Source of the DNA: Amborella trichopoda
Lineage: Eukaryota; Streptophyta; Magnoliopsida; Amborellales; Amborellaceae
Assembly (NCBI RefSeq): GCF_000471905.2
Contig: NW_006499563.1
Span: 1,119,101 to 1,183,100, forward strand
Reading direction: 5' to 3'
DNA length: 64,000 nucleotides
Shown here: positions 56,872 to 64,000 of the stretch, piece by piece
Numbering within the stretch: the first letter of the stretch is position 1
How the letters are laid out: each line of letters opens with the position of its first letter
The notes under the pieces: generated by a model
What the model was told of the DNA's origin: nothing
Seen by the model: the letters and a program-made list of their open reading frames with translations, nothing else
Databases searched by the model: none
Translations under genes and position numbers: made by a program

Positions 56872-59614
56872 TGGTTAGGTGCCTCGATCTCGCCCTCCGG
56901 ATCTGGATGATTTGGTGGCACGTATCCCGGGTTTCTGACGAACTCGAGATTTAAGATCGCAATCTCAGAACCTTACTCGATAGCAAGGGCAGGTATACCA
57001 ACTGAAGAGAGAGGATATGAAGATGGGTTCGGCACTTACTCAGGCTGCCTCATGTGGACGCCCTCTTATATAACGAAGAAAGCCCCCTAGCTGCTTTAGC
57101 TGGTTCAAAATCACCTCCCTTGACCTGCAATTCTCTTGTTTTCTGCACAACACTTCTATGGTTAATTTGAAAGAGAAGTAGGTCAAAGAGACCTACCCTT
57201 GTCTTAGGGCACTGTACATTCACACGAGAGGGCGATGAAGCGTAAGGTTCAAATAAAGATAGAAAAGAGAAGAAAACTTGACGAAGAGGTGAGACTAGCA
57301 TTGCAATCGGGAATTCATCGACTCGACGTGGTATTAAGATGGGCATGGTTCTTAGAACCAGCACGGCAGCAACGCTACTCGAAATTGACACCGATATGGA
57401 GGTGCTAAGGTAAGTCTACCCTCAATCAAGAGAGAAGAGACAAGAGAATGAAAAGAAGAGATGAGACGACAGAGAGATGAGGTCCCGATGGCGCTAGACG
57501 TTGCCGCTCACGACTGTGGAGCAGCAGTGTCGTGGCCCTTGGGCAGTGCTCGACACTACTACTCATGGCTAGAGAGTGAGGAATGAACTACGGGCAACGC
57601 TAGGCATTGTCGTTGACAACATAAGAAAACAACACGCCCCCGCGTGGGCGGCGATAGTTTATGATGAAGCACACGGCGATGGTCAGTCGTCATGCCCGCA
57701 GCGGTAATCCTCATGAGGCGCACGGCGATAGGCATGGGACACAAGAAGGACGGCAATGAATGCTAAACACGCGAAGGAAGCACGCGGATGGCGGTAGACA
57801 TTGTCGAGGCCTATAGCGAGCGGCGATGGGTATCGTCGTCTGCTATAGATGCGCAACAGTGAAGGACCCCTATGAGCGATAATAGGTTTCACCATCTGGT
57901 TCTTCACTAAGGCGTCCAAGCTACGTCTGTGGACGGCGATGGGCAGCACCGTCTACAGGTCCCACTAGAAAAAAGATAGAAGAAAAGAAGGAGAAGGAGA
58001 CTCGCGCATGGCGTTGCCCACACCATGCGTGACCTATGTGACGTCAGGGGAGGCATGCACGGCACTGCCACTACCATGCATGACCCTTGCGTTGAGCTAA
58101 GGCGGGGAAGAGGGAGAAGAGAGGAAAGAAGAGAGCGAGAAGAAGAAAGGAAACGAAGAGAGAGAAGATTTACCTCGAACCTAGGGGTACCGATCAAAAG
58201 TTTCTCTCACCTCACACTCTCTCAAATGTGACCCAACAATGAGAAGAAAGAGAAACTTGTATTAAGTAAAAACCCTCTTTTGTGAAAGGTTTTGTGTGTC
58301 CTCTGGTGCGTACAATGCTAGTACGTGTATATAGAATTTACCCAAAACATGCGTAGATGATCAAAAGTGACCCTAATTGCTGAAAATGAAGATTAAAATG
58401 AATTAAAATAAATTAGAAAATAGGGCACAAAATGAAAGAATTGCCCCTTCCTAACAATTTGTGAAATTCCAAAACAGTCCCTGTGTTGCCCTAGAACTTG
58501 CGTGATCTTGCATGGCTAAACCGAGGTCGTTCTGATACCCGGTTGATCGTAAGATGATTGTTTTCTTGTAGGGCTCGGCATGGCGATCGATTTGATAACA
58601 ACTTCGAGCCATGGATCGTATTTTTAGTACACGATCATGTGACTTGAAATTTGAATGGATCTTGAAACTTCAGATCGATAATGTACTCGTTCCTTGATGC
58701 TTTTCAGTGATTTCTTCATTGAATTACACTGAGCATGTTGTTACGATCACGGAACAACAAACGTAGCTTGATTTTGTGCCCTAACGAAGATTTTGCAACT
58801 ATGGAATTTTGGCCGAAATCTGGAATTCCAGCGAAAGAATTTGCAGTCACTTCGTCGACTTTGTGTGCAAAATTTGACCGTTCTTCACATACGGAGTTCG
58901 GTTCAGTGATAGCTCAAGGCCTTACGCAAGCGATGGAATTAGTCTCGCGACGATCGAGCTGGCGAGCGGCATGATCTGACCGCTCGAGTGACGCACGACG
59001 TTGCTGAATTTCCTGCACTTTCTTCACAAATCAGCAACTTCTCTCTAGCTTTTCTTCTTGCTTAGCTGTCGTCACAGGGCGTGCCACTTATCAAATCGCT
59101 CGTCTTGACTAAATGAACATGCTCACCAAATTTGAGCACGATCTGACTTGGGGTGGTTGAGATATGAGTGTCGAAAGTCACTGGTCATGACTGTTCTTTC
59201 CATGGCTTGGAGTTGCAGGGTGGCCGCAAGGGAATAGCATGCGCCCCTCCTGTTTCACTCATTTACCTATAACTTCTTTCTAGAGTATCCATTCGAGCTG
59301 CAATTTGACCCTTGAGGGTTTTAAACCGTGCTGGATCCAATGGTGGTGGTCCCACAACAGTTTGAGACATCAAAAATGTAACTATAGTTATAACGGCCGT
59401 TTCAAGATGCAAGTGGCTAATTCTGCTAGAGCTGTTTCTCAGTCTGCACAGCCTTAGAAATGTTAGAATGCGATGAAACTTGGCAGGATACTTTTGAGAG
59501 ACCTCATGAAGATCTTGGTTGATTCCAGGGCTATTCTGAGACTGCCGAAATTTCCACTGTTTTCTAGGCTTTATTAAGCGGGGGCCCCATATTGATGAAA
59601 AATACCTTCCAACA
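56872..59614 (-). repeat. 5' LTR of element B
   Basis: Ends TGTTGGAAGG (right) and CCTAACCA (left). TATATA at 58328-58333 is the likely TATA box on the - strand. A palindrome CGGCGAT-GGGT-ATCGTCG lies at 57821-57838, one pair being G-T. Confidence 0.93.
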
Positions 59615-59619
59615 ATAGT
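59615..59619. repeat. Right target duplication of element B (ATAGT)
   Basis: Identical to 39620-39624. It proves that the two halves of the gag gene of D were once joined. Confidence 0.92.
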
Positions 59620-59890
59620 CTCTTTGAGTAACTCAGCACCGGATAAGATAGTGTCCATGAGTTAGGTCACTAGTAGCTTGCTGAATGAGGAGGTGAGAAG
59701 AAAAGCCTCTAACACATAGGACTCCAAGCCCTTGTCACAAATTGATGAAGGTCAAAGAATGAGGACCAAAACCGATTGAAGACAAAAAGGGGCATCAAAT
59801 GCTTTCATTGTGGCAAGGAAGGGCACATCAAGAAATATTGCTAGAAGCTCTAGAATGAGTGTTATGAGGACAATGCCATGGGTAATGGAA
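59615..59890 (+). pseudogene. gag of element D, part after element B, with zinc knuckle
   Basis: It continues with SLSNSAPDKI and ends in a CCHC zinc knuckle at about 59795-59850 (CFHCGKEGHIKKYC), typical of Copia nucleocapsid. Confidence 0.85.
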
Positions 59891-59959
59891 GGCAAACCAT
59901 TGGAGTGACTACAAATGTTGCTATAGCCGGAAACTAAGGTGAAAGGTACATTAAAATTG

Positions 59960-60345
59960 CATCATGTAACTCGGATTAAGTTGCGGATACTGGAGCATTG
60001 GAGTCATTTGGTGGCGCATCATACATCGTCACCTTCATCGATGATGCTTCATGAATGGTACGGGTGAAACCGAAAGATTAAATGCTTGAAATCTCTCAGG
60101 ATTTCCACGCATGGAGGAAAGGGAGATGTATGCTGCTAAAGTGTCTCAAAGTTAGGAGCATGTTATCTACCACCAAGGTGTATTGGGGTGAAGCAGCCCT
60201 CATAGCATGCTACCTAAATCAATCCCATTATTTTCTAGATGGTCAGATCCCAGAGAGAGGTTGGATTGGCAAGGATATCTCTTATTCACACTTGATGGTG
60301 TTCGGGGCATTGGTGCATGTGTCAAGGAACAAAGGTCCAAGTTGA
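59960..60345 (+). pseudogene. Protease and integrase pieces of element D
   Basis: A short protease piece (VADTGA near 59978) is followed by integrase pieces: GGASYIVTFIDDA near 60013-60050 and EAALIACYLNQS plus SHLMVFGALVHVS near 60190-60325. The order fits Copia pol (protease, integrase, RT). Strongly reduced. Confidence 0.7.
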
Positions 60346-61520
60346 ATGAGAAATGACTCCTATCCATCTTCTAAAGGTACTCAAATGAAAAATTCAGCTC
60401 AAGTTGTGGGATCCTGAGTACAGGATCAGGGGTATGGGTGGTCTTTCAGGAAGACCTTACTATTGAAGATGTGAAGAAGGCAACACATCCACGAATCTCC
60501 AACTGTTTAGAACTGATCATAGTTCCTCCACCGTGGTAAATAAAGATGGGGGAGAAGTTAAACAAGTAGATGGGTCCAAAGAGTTGACATGTTAGTTCAG
60601 GGTAATGCGGAGTAAGGGGAGTAGTCTGTTCAAGAAGTGCCACCTACAGTTGAACTGAGGAGGTCCTCTAGGGGACATAAGCCCTCTACTAGTTACCCCT
60701 CAAGGGGTGGAAATCTACCAGGAAGTCATGCTGGCAAACACAAAGGGATATGAGTTAAAACTCTGTAAGATGAGATATATCCTTGCATAAGAATCACACC
60801 TCTGACCTGGTAAAGTTGCCAAAAGGCAAGATGGCACGAGTTGAGTACCAGGAGATCCCTTCAACCAAGAGAAAGAAGGAAGAAACACCGAAAGTTCCGT
60901 ATGGGTCAGTCATAGGAAGCGCACACAACAAAGGCATGGTGAGCTCAGCTAGAGACTATAAGTGAGTACCCACTATGCAAAGAAAGTCTTGATCAGCAAA
61001 CCATTAGTCATTAGCTTGACCATCAATGAATCGCAACTAACCAATAGGTCGTCAATCACCAATTTGACCAACAATGAATCACTTTAACGGCCCGTGACTA
61101 TATGAACTAAAAGTAACACCGTGAGTAGATTCAGGTATCGTTAATCATGGAAAGGAACACTAGACAACAATCAATTTCATATCCAAGTATCTCAGAGGAA
61201 CATCCAAAGTGGTTTTTTGTTTTGGGGAGGAAACCTGTGTTACATGGGGACACAGATGAAGACATTGCTGGAGAACTAGACTCCAGGAAGTCAATCTCGA
61301 AATACTTCATTACTTTAGTAGGGGGAGTTGTTGTATGGCAGTCAAAGCTGTAGAAAGGTGAGAAACTATTGCAACTAGGGGAAATCCATACCGACATGAG
61401 CATGTCAGATATGATGTCGAAGACTTTGGCCAAAGATAAGCAAAAGTCATGGAGAAGCATAGCTGACACGCCATTTGAGCACCTGATTGATCTGCGAAGG
61501 AAGAACTCCCTCTTGAGATT
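60346..61520 (+). pseudogene. RT and RNase H pieces of element D
   Basis: Pieces of the distal RT are visible near 60730-60960 (KKEETPKVPYGSVIGSA) and of RNase H near 61360-61500 (LGEIHTDMSMSDMMSKTLAKDK). Most of the expected RT is not seen. The stretch 60346-60730 shows nothing certain. Confidence 0.65.
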
Positions 61521-61530
61521 GGAGGGGGAG
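61521..61530 (+). other. Polypurine tract of element D
   Basis: GGAGGGGGAG two bases before the 3' LTR, the classical Copia arrangement for plus-strand priming. Confidence 0.85.
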
Positions 61531-61532
61531 AT

Positions 61533-62500
61533 TGTTGGGATTCCCATCTTATGAGTGAGGGACACCATTAGAATTATTCTATTATTAAAGGGGTAGTTTG
61601 GGAAAGTGGAAGACCAAATCACTAATCTCACGTATGGATTTGGTATGAGAAAATATTCATCTTATCTCTTTCTAAAAAGAGATCGAGATGGATCTCTCTT
61701 TTGGGAGGTTATGGGATAGACTTCTAAATATGGTTATTCTCCCTTGGCCCATACATAAAAGGCTATTGAGTGCTCTTGGTTGGTTTGACCAAAACCATCT
61801 CTCTTGGACTATTTCGGCGTTCATCTCTCTTGAGTCATTCTTTGGGCAAACTCTTTTTGGTGTATGAGAGATACATGAAGCCTGCTTTTGTATAGAAGAA
61901 GAAGGAGAAGAGAGAGAAAGTTTTATTCTCTTAGAGAGAAGAAGAAGAGAGAGTTATCATTCTCTAAAGAGAGAAGAAAAAGACAGAGTTATCATTCTCT
62001 AAAGAGAGAAGAAGAGAGAGAGTTATTATTTTCTTAGATATAAGAAGAAGATGAAAGAGCCAGTGATCATCTTCTTAAGCTTTTATTTGTTGTGAGAGAA
62101 AAGAGGGAGAAGGGAAGAAAATAAGAGAAAGAGAGAAAATTTACTTTTCGAGAGAGAAAGCCTCTAAAAATAAAAGAAATCTCTAATATCATATAGGGAA
62201 ATCCTATAGAAAAGTCTCTGTATGAAATCAGTGATCCCAAGAAAAGTTGTTTCTTGGAAGACTGTTATAACTTGTAAGTTTAATAGTAGATTCGTCTCTT
62301 TCTCCTGTGGACATAGCCTGAAAAGTGAACCACGTAAAGCCGGTGCTAATAAGATTTATTTCTTTATAAGCTTTATTGCATGTTATCCCACTCATACACA
62401 CACACACATCAACTTTAGCATAATTGTGTTTCCCATATTTCCTAGTTCTACTACATGCATCCACATTCGTGCGAGAAGCTCTAAGTGGGTGAGCCCAACA
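61533..62500 (+). repeat. 3' LTR of element D
   Basis: Aligns with 37640-38625, including the GA-rich AGAGAGTTATCATTCTC block (61905-62040) and the CACACACAC microsatellite (62397-62408). Ends GAGCCCAACA. Confidence 0.92.
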
Positions 62501-62621
62501 ATCTGTATGATCCAAACCACACATATCATCTCATTCAAAACTCTCACACCTAGACCGTAGTTTCTGATTTAACTTTCATGCACACCCAAAATTTATAAAC
62601 CCTTGTTTACCCTCCCCTATT

Positions 62622-62843
62622 CAATTCTTTTGCCATCAAATATACCCTCGCTTCAATGGACGCTTCACCCTCATCAAACTAATATCCTATCCTTCAACTA
62701 TTAACATAGGGAATTTGGTATCTATTAATTGACAATTCATTTGCCATCAAATATACCCTCGCTTCAATGGACGCTTCACCCTCATCAAACTAGTATCCTA
62801 TCCTTCAACTATTAACATAGGGAATTTGGTATCTATTAATTGA
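62622..62843 (+). repeat. Tandem duplication of 111 bp in element E
   Basis: Copies 62622-62732 and 62733-62843 differ at only about two positions. The copy contains the ATGGACGCTTC word that looks like the gag start of E. Confidence 0.92.
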
Positions 62844-63780
62844 CACAGACTAATTGTTTGTTATAAGAAACCTTATTGTTTTCATTGATTGAGAGTCAAA
62901 AACTTTTTGTATTCATTAATGATGAATGCCATACACCAAATCAAAATATTTCCTCTCAAGATAGTAAGAGTGAATTTGAAAACCCTAACCGCAAATCATG
63001 ACGAAAGTCCGACCGACTTTCTAAAGTCATGATCACATGACACTGCCATAAGAGTGTCTCACCATCGTTGTTGGCCTTATGGCTTCTGCAGAAGTTTAGA
63101 AATGCCTGAAGAGTGACTATACAGGTAATTCTCAAGCTAGGGAATTCCAACTTACCTCACAACTCCAACTCCGCAAGAAACGAAATTTGATTGTATCGGA
63201 TTATATATACAAATTCAAGGGTACTTGTGATAATTTAGCCGCTATTGATAAACCCATACAAGATAAAAGTAATGTATTTTGGCTTCTTAATAGACTTGGA
63301 CCGAAATATGAGAATTTTGCTACTACAATGCTTAAGCCTCCAATTCATTCCTCTTATGATATTATGCCTCTTCTTCAAAGTTATGAAATTAAAAATTATC
63401 TTCATTCATCTGAAGAACACTCATATCCAAATCAGAATATGGCTTTAGTTGGATAACAAAGAAATTTTAGGCCCAACAGAGGTAATATGAGTTACAGAGG
63501 TAAAAGCATAAACAATTTTGGTGGTTAACAATTTTTCAACTCTCGAGAATGTGGGTTTATCCAAACTGGTCAGAATAATAATGACAAACATGGTGTACCC
63601 CAAACAAACCAAGGAGATGATGATGCACCTCCAAATCAAAGTTGCAAACAAGATTCTTAAATGCAAAAGTTGTCCTAGAAGACCCAGAAAAACAAAAAAA
63701 AAAAAAAGGGAAAAGAAGACAAATTTTTTGAAAAATTTGGACATATTGCATTAAAGTGTAGGCATTCATTAATCTTACAT
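62650..63780 (+). pseudogene. gag of element E
   Basis: The core at about 63190-63430 reads IVSDYIYKFKGTCDNLAAID, VFWLLNRLGPKYENFATTML and PLLQSYE, the standard plant Copia gag. A Gly/Asn-rich stretch (63470-63620) and a short piece near 63720-63760 with KFGHIALKCRH (zinc knuckle end) follow. Well recognisable but broken. Confidence 0.85.
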
Positions 63781-64000
63781 ACCCAATATAAGTTATATCT
63801 CAAGCTAGTGTTTCAGTGACTATAAGAGTGATTCTCAAGACTTGGAATGGTTCCTGGACACTTATGCCTCAACTCAAATGACAGGAGACCCAGGTAAACT
63901 ACAAAACCTTCACCCCTATAGTGGTACACATACAGTCATGGTTGGCAGTGGTGAGAAATTGACTATTGATGTATAGTGATGACAAAATATGATGTAGTTG
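63781..64000 (+). pseudogene. Start of the protease of element E, cut by the window end
   Basis: WFLDTYASTQMTGDPGK followed by YSGTHTVMVGSGEKLTI is the usual Copia protease start. The rest lies beyond the window. Confidence 0.78.

Larger units (their letters stand above)
39625..59614 (-). mobile_element. Element B: Tat-lineage Ty3/gypsy retrotransposon fossil, about 20 kb, both ends present
   Basis: LTRs 39625-42363 (3') and 56872-59614 (5') are 2.74 kb each. A perfect ATAGT duplication flanks the element in the gag gene of D. Parts on the - strand are tRNA-Arg-like primer site, leader, gag, linker, protease and a post-protease segment. On the + strand is a long mobile-domain ORF with its own promoter-like block. 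Then tandem repeats lead to the 3' LTR. No reverse transcriptase, RNase H or integrase is seen, so it looks non-autonomous. Ends are whole; coding parts have many breaks. The LTRs differ at roughly one base in eight to ten by eye. Confidence 0.93.
37640..62500 (+). mobile_element. Element D: Ty1/copia retrotransposon fossil, split by element B
   Basis: The ends are TGTTGGG and CCCAACA (CTCAATA in the 5' LTR). LTRs 37640-38625 and 61533-62500 align throughout. Parts are an initiator-Met-like primer site, a G-rich repeat leader with an assembly gap, gag (interrupted by B), zinc knuckle, short pieces of protease, integrase and RT/RNase H, and a polypurine tract. Taking B out leaves only about 4.9 kb, so the pol part is much reduced. 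Flanks ATCCA and ATCTG look like a decayed target duplication. Many breaks; old. Confidence 0.9.
36522..64000 (+). mobile_element. Element E: Ty1/copia retrotransposon fossil, split by element D and cut by the window end
   Basis: Parts are a presumed 5' LTR (36522-about 37390), an initiator-Met-like primer site, a short leader, then after the insertion of D (37640-62500) the rest of the leader, gag (62650-63780) and the beginning of protease (to 63960). The 3' part is outside the window. It is less decayed than D but broken in several places. It is the oldest insertion of the right half because D lies inside it. Confidence 0.75.

Overview
This is plant nuclear DNA, most likely from an angiosperm with a large, repeat-rich genome. 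I find no host gene. Essentially the whole window is made of nested LTR retrotransposon fossils. The evidence is plant-type primer sites (a tRNA-Arg-like site in three elements, an initiator-Met-like site in two), Tat-lineage Ty3/gypsy domains including a second RNase H, plant mobile domain ORFs and plant Copia gag domains. I cannot name a species.

Layout. Element C (Tat-lineage, + strand) runs from before the window start to 36520. Element A (Tat-lineage, - strand, 10580-27917) sits inside the antisense ORF of C. To the right, Copia element E (+ strand) starts near 36522 and runs off the window end. Copia element D (+ strand, 37640-62500) is inserted in the leader of E. Element B (Tat-lineage, - strand, 39625-59614, about 20 kb) is inserted in the gag gene of D, with a perfect 5-bp target duplication ATAGT. 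The order of events is E, then D, then B on the right, and C, then A on the left. LTR pairs differ at roughly one base in ten by eye, so the insertions are old. All the coding parts are decayed.

What stands out. B and C have quite different LTRs but the same unusual plan: leader, gag, protease, then a convergent antisense ORF with a plant mobile domain, then long tandem repeats, with no reverse transcriptase or integrase seen. A has gag, RT, two RNase H domains and integrase, but no mobile-domain ORF. All three carry, on the strand opposite to gag-pol, the same promoter-like block: a short-unit tandem array, a conserved GC-rich core, and TATAAAAGGGG about 60-75 bp further on. In B and C this block lies about 0.9-1.0 kb upstream of the mobile-domain ORF; in A it is present without the ORF. 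The LTRs of C also carry about eleven spaced copies of a small hairpin whose two arms change together.

The long non-coding stretches are LTRs (2.6-3.2 kb in the Tat elements where full length), leaders, and hypervariable tandem repeats between the genes and the 3' LTRs. There is one 54-base run of N (38985-39038) inside a G-rich repeat in D.
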